Shown: in pieces, positions 9,754-21,283 of the stretch
How the letters are laid out: each line of letters begins with the position of its first letter
Position numbering within the stretch: position 1 is the first letter of the stretch
From: Muntiacus reevesi
Taxonomy: Eukaryota; Chordata; Mammalia; Artiodactyla; Cervidae
DNA length: 64,000 nucleotides
Direction: 5' to 3'
NCBI RefSeq assembly: GCF_963930625.1
Contig: NC_089249.1
Coordinates: forward strand, 98,516,775 to 98,580,774
Made by a program: the position numbers and the translations under genes
Notes under the pieces: generated by a model
The model's database searches: none
What the model was told of the DNA's origin: nothing
What the model saw: only the letters and a program-made list of their open reading frames with translations

Positions 9754-12379
9754 GAGTAGCACTCACAGTCAGCAAAAGAGTAGGAAATGCAGTACTTGGA
9801 TGCAATCTCAACATCAACAGAATGATCTCTCTTTGTTTCCAAGACAAACCATTCAATATCACAATAATCTAAGTCTATGCCTCAGCCAATAATGCTGAAG
9901 AAGCAGAAGTTGAAGTAGGTCTATGAAGACCTACAAGAACTAGAACTAACACCCAAAAAGGTATCCTTTTCATTATAGGGGACTGGAATGCAAAAGTAGG
10001 AAGTCAAGATATACCTGAAGTAACAGGCAAATTTGGACTTGGAGTACAAAAATAGTAGGTCAAAGGCTAACAGAGCCTTGCCAGAGAAGGCATTGGTCAC
10101 AGCAAACACCCTCTTCCAACAAGATAAGAGAAGACTACACATGGACAACACCAGATGGTCAACACCAAAATCAGATTGATTATATGCTTTGCAGTCAAAG
10201 ATGAAGAAGCTCTACACTGTTAGTAAAAACAAGACTGGGAGTTGAATGTGGCTCAGATCATGAACTCATTGCCAAATTAAGACTGAAGTTGAAGAAAGTA
10301 GGGAAAACCACTGGAGTGTTCAGGTATGACCTAAATCAAATCCCTTACAATTATCCAATGGAAGTGGGAAATAGATTCAAGGGATTAGATCTGTTAGACA
10401 GAGTGCCTGAACTGTGGATGGAGGTTCATGGTGTTTTTCAGGAGGCAGTGATCAAGACCATCCCCAAGAAAAAGAAATGCAAAAAGGCAAATTGGTTTTC
10501 TGAGGGGGCCTTACAAATAGCTGAGAAAAGAGAAGTGAAAGGCAAAGGAGGAAAGGAAAGATATACCCATTTGAATGCAGAGTTCCAAAGAATAGCAAGG
10601 AGAGATAAGAAAGCCTTCCTCAGTGGTCAATGCAAAGAAATAGAGGAAAACAATAGAATGGGAAAGACTAGAGATCTCTTCAAGAAAATTAGAGATACCA
10701 AGGGAACATTTCATGCAAATTTGGCACGATAAAGGACAGAAATGGCATGGACCTAACAGAAGCAGACGATATTAAGAAGAGGTGGCAAGAATGCACAGAA
10801 GAATTATACCAAATAGGTCTCCATGACCCAGATAACCATGATGGTGTGATCACTCACCTAGAGCCAGACATCCTGGAATGCAAAGTGAAGTGGGCCTTAG
10901 GAAATATCACTATGAAGAAAACTAGTGGAAGTGATGAAATTCCTGTTGAGCTATTTCAATTCCTAAAAGATGATCCTGTGAAAGTGGTGTACTGAATATG
11001 CCAGCAAATTTGGAAAACTCAGCACTGGCCACAGAACTGGAAAAGATCAGTTTTCACTCCAATCCCCAAAAAAGGCAATGTCTAAGAATGCTCAAACTAC
11101 TGCACAATTGCACTCATCTCACACACTAGCAAAGTAATGCTCAAAATTCTCCAAGCCAGGCTTCAGTAGTATGTGAACCATGAACTTCCAGATGTTCAGG
11201 ATGGATTTAGAAAAGGCAGAGGAACCAGAGATCAAATTGTCAACATCTATTGGGTCATCGAAAAAGCAAAAGTGTTCCAGAAAAACATTACTACTTCTGC
11301 TTACTGACTACACCAAAGCCTTTGTCTATCTGAGTCACAAAACACTGGGGAAATTTTTAAAGAGATGGGAATACCAGACCATCTGATCTGCCTCCTGAGA
11401 AAACTGTATGCTGGTCAAGAAGCAACAATTAGAAGTGGACATGGAACTACAGGCTGTTTCCAAATCCGGAAAGCAGTACGTCAAGGCTGCATATTGTCAC
11501 CCTGCTTATTTAACTTACATGCAGAGTACATCATGAGAAATATCAGGCTGGATGAAGCACAAGCTGAAATCTAGGTTGCCGGGAGAAATATCAATAACCT
11601 CATAATGCAGATGACACCACCCTTATGGCAGAAAACAAAGAACTAAAGAGCCTCTTGATGAAAGTGAAATAGGAGAATGAAAATTTGGCTTAAAACTCAA
11701 CATTCAGTAAGCTAAGATCGTGGCTTCCGGTCCCATCACTTCATGGCAAATGGATGGGGAAACAATGGATACGGTGAGAGACTTTATTTTGGGGGTCTCC
11801 AAAATCACTGCATATGGTGACTGCAGCCATGAAATTAAAAAACACTTGCTCCTTGGATGAAAAGCAATGACCAACCTAGACATCATATTAAAAAGCAGAG
11901 ACATTACTTTGCCAACAAATGCCCATCTAGTCAAAGCTATGATTTTTCAGTAGTCATATATGAATGTGAGAGATGGACTATAGAGAAAGCTGCACACTGA
12001 AGAATTAATGCTTTTGAACTGTGGTGTTGGAGAAGACTGTTGAGAGTCCCTTGGACTTCAAGGAGAGTCAATCATTCTACTCTAATGGAAATTAGTCATG
12101 AATATTCATTGGAAGGACTGATGCTGAAGCTGAAACTCCAATTTTTTCACCACCTGATGTGAAGAACTGGTTTATCAGAAAAGACCACGATGCTGGGAAA
12201 GATTGAATGTGGAAGGAGAAGAGGATGATACAGAATGAGATTGTTGGATGGCATCACTGACTCCATGGACATGAGTTTGGGTAAGATCTGGGAGTTGGTG
12301 ATGGACAGGGAACCCTGGCATTCTGCAGTCCATGGGGTTGCAGAGTCAGACATGCCTGAGTGACTGAACTAAACTGATA
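9754..12379 (+). mobile_element. BovB LINE, 3' part
   Basis: This continues the BovB from the point at which the LTR was inserted: the endonuclease region (VGNAVLGCNLNINRMISLCF), the linker, the reverse transcriptase, the C-terminal region, and a short tail with the ACTGA motif near 12355-12379. Together with 7052-8425 the element is about 4 kb, close to full length. The state of ORF2 is described in the pseudogene entry. Confidence 0.95.
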
Positions 12380-12388
12380 ATTTCTGAA

Positions 12389-12594
12389 GTCTTCCCTGGT
12401 GGTTCAGGTAGTAAAGAATCTGCCTGCAGTGCAGGAGATCTGTGTTCAATCTCTGGCTCATGAAGATTTCCTGGAGAAGGCAATGGCTACCCACGCCAAC
12501 ATTCTTACTTGGGAAATCCCATGAACAGGGGATTGTGGTGCCCTACGGTCCATGGGTTCACAAAGAGTCAAACTGAAGTGTTTTTTTTTTTTAA
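12389..12594 (+). mobile_element. Bov-tA SINE
   Basis: A full-length but diverged copy: a head with CTTCCCTGGTGGTTCAG, box-B-like GTTCAATCTC, the body, and a run of T at 12582-12593 at the 3' end. It lies ten bases after the BovB tail. Confidence 0.9.
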
Positions 12595-13489
12595 GTGTCT
12601 CAGAGAGTCAGGGCCAACTAGAGTGTCAGACAGTAGTCAGAGGACATTTGAAACACTTTACTTGCTTGCTCTTATGAAGGTACTTTTTGAAATGACATTG
12701 ACTAAATATGGAAGATTAAAAGAGAAAGGATGAGCTGTCATAAGCCTTCCTTTGTCTCAGATTGTATTCCTCAAGTGGTCTCTCCATAATATTGGTCAAA
12801 GAATTTTCAATATTCAACATGAAGCTGTCTTTTAAACTTTCTATCCCCCTTGCTGTTTCAAATATTTGTACTACTTCATTGTTTGACAGGATCTGGTTTC
12901 AAAGTAGGACATTACTTTGACATCAGTTACAGCATGTTAGAGTGGTTAATCTTCTTGGTCTGATTTTATTGCTGTCCTGTATAAATAACACACAATAATT
13001 CTGTTTTATTAATATAGTGATCCATTTTTATTGCCCTGTACTTGTTAATGAAGATTGAAAATGAAGGTCTCTAACTATAAATTAGAAGTGTTTAACAACT
13101 TTCAGAAAGTATTCAAGTATTAGATTAAGCTTTCATTTATTGGATATATTTACACATAGAGTTTTGAATTCTCTTTTATATTTTTGGTATCTGAGGAGGA
13201 TTTTGTTCTGTTATATGCCTGGTATGCTCAGAAATGCATTTATTAGACTAATTAATCATCAGCACATCTTAATTTCAATGAAAGGATTTAAGGTGAGCTC
13301 CACTAAGCCACTAGGATTTGATTAATTCTATTTCATGGGTCAAGAAACCTTCAAACTAAATCACTGAGCACAGAGAGTAATCAAGAGTTTGAGTAGATCT
13401 CTTAAAGTTAGCAGTGAAAGAAAGAAATCAAGAAAATATATTTGAAAGCTTTCCTCCTTCACCTGTCTGTTACCTGTTACCATGTGTCT
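12595..13489. other. no gene recognised
   Basis: About 0.9 kb of AT-rich unassigned sequence. Open frames are 60-75 codons long with no familiar motif. Confidence 0.45.
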
Positions 13490-13937
13490 TTTTTTATTCT
13501 ACAGTGATGAGCTACTTAAAGTTCCTAGAATGTACCACATTTTCTTTTATCTTGTATTTTTGCGCATGTCCTGCCTTTGACGGTAACATTCTCTAATGAC
13601 CACTCTCTTCTAAACACCGCAAACACCATGAGCCCATTACTTTAACTTGCATACAGGAACCCTCTCAGATGTCAGATAAAATGACATTTCCTCTGGAAAG
13701 TCTTTCTAGTTCCCAAGACTAAGATAGGTTCCCTTCCTGTGTCCTCCTGTTATGTCATGATCTTATTCCTATGATAATACTTATCAACACATTGGTTTTA
13801 TGTTAGTATACTTGCCTGGATTCTCCATTATATTGCAGGCTTCTTAAAGGTAGGAATGGATGGAGTTTTATTCTGGATTGTATGCCTAGCACTTACCATG
13901 GCATTTCACACAAAGTAGGTGTTGAATACTTATTCTT
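13490..13937 (+). repeat. L2 LINE 3' end
   Basis: The order of motifs is that of an L2 3' end read in sense: a TGACATTTCCTC-like block (13680), a CTTATTCCTATGATAATACTTATCA-like block, GGCTTCTTAAAGG (13840) and CTAGCACTTACCATGGCA followed by GTAGGTGTTGAATA. It is ancient and diverged. Confidence 0.7.
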
Positions 13938-14024
13938 TGATTTTAATGATACTAGCAGCTGGGAAAGGAATGCAGTCAGTATATCCAAAATGTAGAGTCC
14001 GTGAGGCAGTACACCTTGGTAGCT

Positions 14025-14165
14025 TTATAGTGGTTAAGTGTGCAGACTCTGCACCCAGCTTGCCTGACTTTGATGATCAACACTATATACTTGGTCTACA
14101 GCCTTAGGCAAGTTCATTAACCCTCTGTGCTTTAGTTCCTTCACCAGTAAAATAGAGAGAGTAAA
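14025..14165 (+). repeat. MIR SINE
   Basis: The core runs AGTGGTTAAGTGTGCAGACT, then CTTAGGCAAGTTCATTAACC and a TCACCAGTAAAATAG-like block. This is the MIR pattern with typical ancient divergence. Confidence 0.85.
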
Positions 14166-15270
14166 GAAATTCTAGTTCATAATATTTTGTTGATTGAAAA
14201 GCATGAATATGTGTGTGTAAGTCTTACTAGAACAAGCAAGTCTAAGGTCAGATTGTCAAGTGAGGAACTGAAGACTTCATAGTTAGGATGAGTTGGAGAG
14301 TTTGACTGTCCAAAGTTCCAGATCATAACTTACCAGAAGTGGAGAGTATCTTAGAGCCTGGCTAAAGTCTGATTTTTCTTCTTCCTGCTCAGTTTTGCAT
14401 CATAGGACAATTAGTTTCATCAGTTATCCCTAGAGCAGTATTTCTCACAAGATTGTCCTTCACTTTCAGAAGCAGAACCACCTGATTGATTTGGTAAAAA
14501 TATAAATGCCAAAGCCTCACCCCAGAATCCTTGAAGGATAGGCTTGGTGACCTGTAGTTACACACCATCCTTGTTGGTCATGATGCTCCAAGCTTGAGAG
14601 CTGTGCTTTGAGGTTTGTTTCACTGAATATATTTCCACACCAGGATAAAAAGCAACAACAACAACAACTCTCTGCTGATTCAGAAATTCTTTTCATCGCT
14701 CTGCAGCTCTTATTCATAGTACTTACAACTTTATATCATTTCTCATTTTATTCTTTGTGTTTTGACATTTGCAAAATGTAAGACATAATCATTGTCCTCA
14801 AGTAGCTTATGGTATAGTTGAGAGATGAGTGTCAAACACATTAAACAATTGCATAAAATTCTCAAACTTAAGTTTTGAGATTAATTTTAAGTATAGTGTA
14901 GAACAAGTTTGGAAAGATTTTGGAAAGTGGGTTGGTCATATAACATGAGTAGGAATAGAGAAGGCAGAGAGGGGTATGGAGGAACATTGAGGCAGAGATA
15001 AGGACCTGAGTAAAGGAACAGAGATGGGTTTGAAAATGGAATGTTGAGAGAAGCTGAAAGAGCCAGGATTCAGATTTTTCATGTTAAAAAAAAAAGAAAG
15101 TAGTGGGAGATAACACATAGCATTATCTCTAGTGATTCTTCATAATTTTACAAAACACAAAGAAAAGTCAGGATTTTATTTACTAGATGATAGAGAACCA
15201 ATAAAACTCTTTAGAAATTGAAGAAGTAAAAACTAGAGTCAAGCAGGTTATGTCAGCTAAGCAAACCACC
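14166..15270. other. mostly unassigned, with old repeat traces
   Basis: There is no gene. Apart from the MER5-like element listed separately, there is a short AAC repeat at 14648-14669. A block near 14755-14860 recalls a mammalian L2 relic (CATTGTCCTCAAGTAGCTTATG). Confidence 0.4.
14433..14615. mobile_element. MER5-like hAT DNA transposon relic
   Basis: The ends read as a degraded CAGTNTTTCTCA and a matching TGCTTTGAG, with AGAACCACCTGATTG and CTCACCCCAGAAT blocks between. This is the layout of the short non-autonomous MER5 family of hAT transposons. It is ancient and the assignment is moderate. Confidence 0.6.
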
Positions 15271-15313
15271 AAGAACTTTCAGATGTACAAGCTGGATTTA
15301 GAAAAGGCAGAGA
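15271..15313 (+). mobile_element. isolated 40-bp BovB RT fragment
   Basis: About 40 bases match the BovB reverse-transcriptase text (peptide QMYKLDLEKAE in the same frame as other copies) with few differences. No BovB sequence lies on either side, and there is no 3' tail. An L2-like block follows at once. Confidence 0.75.
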
Positions 15314-15324
15314 AAGTTCACTTC

Positions 15325-15490
15325 CTGTTAAATCTCCCTGGAGGCATCCTGCACTTCTGCACATCACTATCCTTATTACTTAGTGAACATCTGAGCCATC
15401 TGCTGAATTGCAAGCTCCGTGAAGTTCTGTGACTCTATCTTGTTCCTTGCATAGTTGACTCTCAACAAATCTGTTGAGTAGTTGAATGAA
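15325..15490 (+). repeat. L2-like LINE 3' relic
   Basis: The stretch contains GCAAGCTCCGTGAAG, TTGTTCCTTGCATAG and CTCAACAAATCTGTTGA, the order seen in L2 3' ends. It is short and diverged. Confidence 0.6.
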
Positions 15491-15786
15491 GAGATCACAG
15501 GTTAGCCTGATCTAAATAGCAGGTTCTCTCTCGATAACTCAAAGATCCACAGCCAACTGCTGCCATTTTAAAGGGAGCCAAAGAATTAAGAAATCATCTT
15601 ACTGTTCAGTAATATTTGGCTTTTAAGAACAACTGTGTCTAGGAATTAAATAAAATAAGTAGATTAAAAAATAAGAGCAAACAACATTAAAGCTGAGTGA
15701 CAGTTTTCCCTTCCACTTGGTATATGTCCTTCCTGGGGAATATAGGAAACCACCGATGCAATGGATGGGAACCTCTAGGATAAACA
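15491..15786. other. unassigned spacer
   Basis: AT-rich sequence with no recognisable gene or repeat, up to the target duplication of the next SINE. Confidence 0.4.
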
Positions 15787-15795
15787 AAGTCTTAG

Positions 15796-15990
15796 TCAAT
15801 GAAAGTTGCTCAGTTGTGTCCGACTCTTTGCAACCCCAGGGACTATACAGTCCATGGAATTCTCCAGGCCAGAATACTGTAGTGGGTAGCCTTTCCCTTC
15901 TCCAGGGGATCTTCCCAACCCATGGATCGATCCGGAGTCTCCTGCATTGCAGGCAAATTCTTTACCAACTGAGCTATCAGGCAAGCCAAG
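15796..15990 (-). mobile_element. Bov-tA SINE, antisense, with target duplication
   Basis: A full-length Bov-tA on the minus strand, with its tRNA-like head at the right end. It is flanked by 9-bp direct repeats, AAGTCTTAG, at 15787-15795 and 15991-15999. This confirms insertion by target-primed reverse transcription. Confidence 0.95.
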
Positions 15991-15999
15991 AAGTCTTAG

Positions 16000-17337
16000 A
16001 GTTTGACATAAAATCTGAAAAAAAATATTTTTTAAAGTGTTTGGAAGAATAGGCTTTATAGATAAAGACAGGATATACTGATTAGAACATCACCAAATGA
16101 TCTTGACCAAATTACTTTCTTAAGCCTCAGTATCTTTACAATGTTAATTAAGACATTTTGGTAGAATCAGTCTATTGGAACTGAGTTAAAAGTTCATGTA
16201 TTTAAGGGGCTACCTATTTTAACTGGAAATAAAGGAAGCAAACCTGGGTATCAAATGGAAAACAACTTTGCTTTTACAGGATAGAGGCTATTTAAGGCAA
16301 TAAGGGTATTCAATATATGCCTGTAGATGGAAGGGCAATGATCCTGCAAGGAAGTGGAGACTGCTGTTTTGATGATGGAAAATAAGAGAATATAATTGAA
16401 TACTGTTTACTGAACATTTTATTTGGGCCAGGCAAAATTTACACACTACTATTTTGTGTGCAAAGCATTGTAGTTTTTTCAGTTCCACCTAGAGAAAGTA
16501 GAGCAAATTAATTGAGATAGTTATGTCTATGCTATGTAAACCCCATTTATAATCTTCATTTGTAAAACGAATGTAGTAATACTCACTCTACTGATAACCT
16601 TAAGCTTGTTGGAAAATTCAGAATAAAAATGAGGTAATTTGTTTGAAAGTGGTCTGTACCCTGTGAAGAAAATAAAATGTATGGTTATTTAAAGTCTGGT
16701 AGCTACATGCCTCAACAAGTGAACGAATTTCTGCTTAAAAAACAAATCAATCAAACTGGTTGTTACTTGTAGACAAAATAATTGTTGATTTGACAATCTC
16801 TCACTTTTCAACTTGTTGTCATGATTTCACGTTGACTGACCAAAAAAAAAAAAAAAAAAAAAGTGATTCTTTCTGCTCTACAGTTTCCAGATTTCCAGAT
16901 TCTGTAAAACATTAAATAAAGAGATCTGAAAACACAGAACAGTTTCAAAGTCTCTACTCAGGGTTTAGTTAGAGGGTAAACTTTAGATCACACCTTAGGT
17001 GTGCCCTGAATAAACTGATACTGAATATACCCCATGCTGTTTGTCTTTGAGAGATGTCCTAGTTCAGTCTCTGCTTCTGACCTTCTGGACAGATTTAGAA
17101 TAGAAATAACCATTGGGACTGGCCAGAAGATGAACAATGGTGTTTTCTTTGGTTCTCAAGTGTGATACAATGTTACAATTTTAAATTCATTAAAATATTA
17201 CTTCTGCCAGCCTTTCCCAGATTCACATTCAGTTTACTGAAAGAACTGGGACTATAATCCAGGTCTCCTGAAGCCAAATTAAACATCTGCTACCCACGAT
17301 TTCTCACCCTCAACTATGTTGCACTGTAAAATAGATG
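16000..17337. other. no gene recognised
   Basis: Unassigned AT-rich sequence. It has an uninterrupted run of 21 A at 16842-16862 and a weak MIR-like trace near 17240-17300. I see no exon. Confidence 0.45.
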
Positions 17338-17410
17338 GTATTCACTTCTGTTCCACTGTGCTGGAAAGGTGCAATAGATCATAACTACTCTGTATATTGC
17401 CTGTTCACAT
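17338..17410 (+). repeat. dispersed 73-bp repeat, copy 1
   Basis: This segment closely matches 19792-19865 (shared blocks ACTGTGCTGGAA, GTGCAATAGATCATA, TGTATATTGCCTGTT). It may be a piece of an old interspersed repeat or a local duplication. It ends at the Bov-tA that starts at 17413. Confidence 0.75.
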
Positions 17411-17412
17411 TT

Positions 17413-17614
17413 GGGTTTCCTTGATGGCTCAGTGGGAAGGAATCCACCTGCCAATGCAGAAGACCTATCCCTGGGTTGGGAAGGTCCCCTGGAGAAGGAA
17501 TGGCAACCTACTCCAGTATTCCTGCCTGGGAAATTCCATAGACAGAGGAGCCTGGAGGGTTATTGTCCATAGGGTTGCAAAGAGTTGGACACAACAGTGA
17601 CTAAACAACAGCAA
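17413..17614 (+). mobile_element. Bov-tA SINE
   Basis: A full-length copy: a head GGGTTTCCTTGATGGCTCAG, box-B-like region, a body with CTACTCCAGTATTCCTGCC, and an ACAACAGTGACTAAACAAC tail with a CAACA run. Confidence 0.93.
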
Positions 17615-17873
17615 CATGTTATCTTTAACCTACCTTCTCTTTTGCTTGAGTCCTATTTGAAAACAGCATGTCAGTTCTCTGTAATTCTCAACAATCTCAC
17701 AGGCATTTTGTCCAGATAAATTTGCCTGAAGGTAGCTTGTAACTCCACACTGCTCAGCATACTGGGGGACTCATGCATTCATTCTGCCTACTGTGATGTA
17801 GTTAGAGTTCATCTTCATCCACCATTATGTCCCCTGACAAGATCCCAAGAATATTCCTTATTACACCAGACAA

Positions 17874-18061
17874 GGGCTTCCCTGGTGGCTCATATGGTAA
17901 AGAATCTGCCCGCAATGCAGAAGACCCAGATTTGCTCCTTGGATTGGTAAGATCCTTCTCCCTGGAGAAGGGAATGGCTACCCGCTTCAGTATTCTTGCC
18001 TGGAGAAGTCCATGAACAGAAGAGCGTGGCAGGCTACAGGCCATGGGTCACAAAGTGTCAG
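17874..18061 (+). mobile_element. Bov-tA SINE
   Basis: A full-length copy with head GGGCTTCCCTGGTGGCTCAT and body TTCAGTATTCTTGCCTGGAG. The last bases are diverged. It lies 27 bases before an antisense BovB. Confidence 0.93.
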
Positions 18062-18088
18062 ATAATAAAAGGAAGGTAGGTCTCCTGT

Positions 18089-18716
18089 CAGTTCATTTCA
18101 GTCACTCAGTCATGTCTGACTCTTTGTGACCCCATGAATTGCAGCATGCCAGGCCTCCAGTCCATCACAAACTCCCGGAGTTTACTCAAACTCATGTCCA
18201 TCAAGTTGGTGATGCCATCCAGCCATCTCATCCGCTGTCGTCCCCTTCTCCTCCTGTCCCCAATCCCTCCCAGCATCATGGTCTTTTCCAGTGAGTCAGC
18301 TCTTCGCATCAGGTGGCCAAAGTATTGGAGTTTCTGCTTCAGCATCAGTCCTTCCAATGAACACCCAGGACTTATCTCCTTCAGGATGGACTGGTTGGAT
18401 CTCCTTGCAGTCCAAGAGACTCTCAAGAGTCTTCTCCAACACCATAGTTCAAAAGCATCAATTTTTCGGTCCTCAGCTTTCTTCACAGCCCAACTCTCAC
18501 ATCCATACATGACCACTGGAAAAACCATAGCCTTGACTAGATGGAACTTTGCTGGCAAAGTAATGTCTCTGTTTTTTAATATGCTATCTAGGTTTATCAT
18601 AACTTTCCTTCCAAGGAGTAAGCGTCTTTTAATTTCATGGCTGCAATTACCATTTGCAGTGATTTTGGAGCCCTCAAAAATAAAGTTTTACACTGTTTCC
18701 ACTGTCTCCCCATCTA
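18089..18716 (-). mobile_element. BovB LINE 3' end, antisense, with target duplication
   Basis: A 5'-truncated BovB of about 630 bases on the minus strand. It is flanked by 8-bp direct repeats, TCTCCTGT, at 18081-18088 and 18717-18724. The minus-strand frame at 18106-18600 keeps 164 codons of the ORF2 C-terminal region (YGCESWAVKKAEDRKIDAFE, WRRLLRVSW, MRWLDGITNLMDMSLSKLRE). The unusually long plus-strand frame at 18134-18736 is only its antisense. No RT domain is present, so it is a dead end product. Confidence 0.96.
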
Positions 18717-18724
18717 TCTCCTGT

Positions 18725-19791
18725 AGGCCTACCTAATGATGGGAAGGCTGCTCACTCCTCATTTCAAAACCTGTTTCTGGGGCAGTTTTTCTGAATGGAT
18801 TGATTACTTCACAGCCAAAAAGTTTATTATCTTTAAAGCAACATTTCCTGAGGTAATCAGGATGGGTCTGGTCTTTCTTTGTCTTTGTTAACAGAAGGAA
18901 GCATGAGCCTAATTTAAGCACAGTAGTAGTGGTTAGTAGACCTACATAGCTAAACAAAACAAAATAAAACTAAGAAGCCTTGCTGTAGTCTATGGTTCTC
19001 TGAATGCTTTTGTGTGGACTGGGCAGCAAAACCAAGTCCACACAAAGTATCAGGGGATTTAAATGGATTGTCTAAAGCTGCACGGCTAGTATATAGGGAA
19101 ACCATACCTTCTGCCTCAAAAGCTCTTTCCAACATGTTGCAGTGCTTCTGGCAAAGCTTCCACTGGACACCTCACCAGAAACTTCCTCCTTGCTTCTTCC
19201 ATCTAATTTTTCATAACTCTTGAGTTCATTTCTTGACAATTCTCCAAGTATACACACCTTATCATATTTTATCCATCAAGCATTTTTTAATGATGCCCAC
19301 ATATCTACACAGCTTGCCATTTCGCATTGATTAAATTGTTTGCCACTTTTTAAGGGATTCTTTTCAGAGTTCTCATTGAAAAAGTTTTAAATGTATGTGT
19401 CTTGTGTTAGATACTCCAAGCATGGGTTTAGGAACACTTTTCAGAGAATTCATGTTCACAACTTAAATGTATTTTTCAATATTGTGCTTAGGATGAAATA
19501 GAAGCTTTTGGTACAGTCCTGGGCAACCTAGAGACTCCAGAGTTGACAATGGACAGAATATAGAATGAAAAGTAAAATTATTTCCCTGTTCAGTGTGTAC
19601 ACTTAGGAGAATTGTTGTTTCACTTTGTGGAGATTACAGTTTTGTGGGGAAGATAGGCATTGAATATGTGATTATTGTGTGAGCTTCACAAAAGGGCAAC
19701 CATAGGGAGCATTTTACATTGTGTTTGACTCACATATTCTGAAAGGGTTCATATTTCCTCTTTGTAAGTGCAATGATATACATACTTCATA
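18725..19791. other. mostly unassigned
   Basis: Unassigned sequence apart from a MIR trace at 19061-19130. No exon or RNA gene is visible. Confidence 0.4.
19061..19130 (-). repeat. MIR SINE fragment, antisense
   Basis: The block GATTGTCTAAAGCTGCACGG followed by CTAGTATATAGG matches the antisense MIR core (the region that pairs with 'acttgcccaaggtcacacagc'). It is short and diverged. Confidence 0.6.
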
Positions 19792-19865
19792 GGTATTCAT
19801 TTCTGTTCTACTGTGCTGGAACAGTGCAATAGATCATAGCTACTCTTGTATATTGCCTGTTCTCA
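19792..19865 (+). repeat. dispersed 73-bp repeat, copy 2
   Basis: This is the partner of 17338-17410, in direct orientation 2.45 kb away. Most positions agree and the two differ by scattered substitutions and one indel. Confidence 0.75.
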
Positions 19866-19949
19866 TTGATGCTAATCTATATCTTATTGTTTTAAATCAC
19901 AATTTCTCTATCACTGAGGAGCAGAATGATTTGGGAGAATTACATGGAT

Positions 19950-20115
19950 TCACTACACCTGGTTAAATTCCCAGCTTTGCCCTTTACCAGCTGTGTGGTC
20001 TTGGACTAGTTGCTTAACCTGTCAGACTCCATTTCTCCACATGTAAATTTATTTTGGGATTGATAATCACTACATTTTGCCATGGAGGTTATGTGAAATA
20101 CTACATATGAAAATT
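19950..20115 (+). repeat. MIR SINE
   Basis: MIR core blocks are clear: CAGCTTTGCCCTTTACCAGC, TGTGTGGTCTTGGACTAGTT, GCTTAACCTGTCAGACTCC and TGTAAATTTATTTTGGGAT. Confidence 0.85.
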
Positions 20116-21274
20116 CTTTTATATACAACTACAGATATTAATTGCTTTATAGCCAGTTTCAGAGTATTTCAAAGATGGTGATAGAGTGTATATATATTTC
20201 TTAATGTTTTCTCTGATCTCTTCTTGTTATTTGTCCATATAAACATATATTCCTTGCCTGTCATGGTAAAAATAATGTGAGAAGCATATTTAAACTACAA
20301 GGTTAGGCAGAGATTATATAGCAAAAAGAATGACACCCGAGGGAGTGAGACTAAAAACCCTGAAAACAATTGTTTAATGTTAAACAAAATATGGGAAAAT
20401 TCATACTAAATATGTACTTGTTGATCCATCAGTGAGAAAAGAAACAGAAAGTAATATGCCTTTGAAGTCCTGAATGGATCTAATACAGAGTCAGGATTCT
20501 GAGAAACTGGAAGGAGAAAAACCTCTTAGACCAACTTCATAAATGGGCTACAGCTCTTGAGCTAGGCTCTTCTCATCCTAAGCACTTCAAGATTTGAGTG
20601 GTATTTGACCAAATGAACTGACAAATCAAATGTTTAGTGTGGTGTGGCTGTGATGGAGACAAATGTCCACTGAAACACATGGGACTTCAAATGAAAGTAA
20701 GGGACTACAGAATTAATCCAATATATCGCCTCTCTCCCATATGTCAGATTTAAAGATATACTCTTTTAGAAACTTAAAGACATGAGAGGCTGATGAATTA
20801 ATCCAATGCACCATCACAGGGTCCCTTGGTATCCACCTGTAAATTCTATGTCTTAAAAAATATAGGGAACACGTTTAATCATGTTAGAGTGTTTATGAAT
20901 TATCCAAATTTCCCTTTAGCTCAGTCATTGTAAGTGCTCCATAAAAGATAAGGACACAGGCTAAATCAACAGCAGCAATAAACAGGCATCATATTTCTTC
21001 TTAAACTAAAAATAGGTAACTCTATTCCCATGTTATAAATAAATTCAGCACATTATTTCTCCTATTCATTTCAGTTACATAACCATAATGTGTTCAAAGA
21101 ATGATAATGAGAGTTTTCCTTTTTTTCTCTTTTACCTAGTGACTATGCCTGTCAAAGGAGAGCCACATGGAAGTAGAAAGTATGAAGTCTTGTTTGTGTC
21201 CACATATTTCTATTTACTTCTGATGAGACTGCCATGTAGGAGTTGCTATTGCTTTTGAATATAATTTTTCATTA
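20116..21274. other. no gene recognised
   Basis: About 1.2 kb of unassigned AT-rich sequence. No open frame of note and no clear repeat. Confidence 0.45.
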
Positions 21275-21283
21275 GTCTCTGTA

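Larger units (their letters stand above)
8264..12363 (+). pseudogene. BovB ORF2 relic (endonuclease-reverse transcriptase), split by LTR
   Basis: ORF2 of BovB makes the protein that nicks target DNA and reverse transcribes the element and its SINE partners. The start is taken at the ATG at 8264 (MNQGKF). A small deletion then gives a stop within nine codons. The frame is further interrupted by the solo LTR at 8426-9753. Beyond it, recognisable pieces are the linker with KKVGKTTGVFRYDLNQIPYN (from 10289), MDLTEADDIKKRWQECTEEL (10747), an RT block near 11180-11386, QGCILSPCLFNLHAEYIM (within 11365-11574) and the C-terminal region to about 12363. The catalytic YADD site is broken: two bases are missing just before it at about 11601. 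Many frameshifts and stops show that it is inactive. Confidence 0.92.

Noticed and set aside
18134..18736. A 200-codon plus-strand open frame, the longest in the window.
   Set aside because: It is the antisense of the BovB ORF2 C-terminal region, whose real frame runs on the minus strand at 18106-18600.
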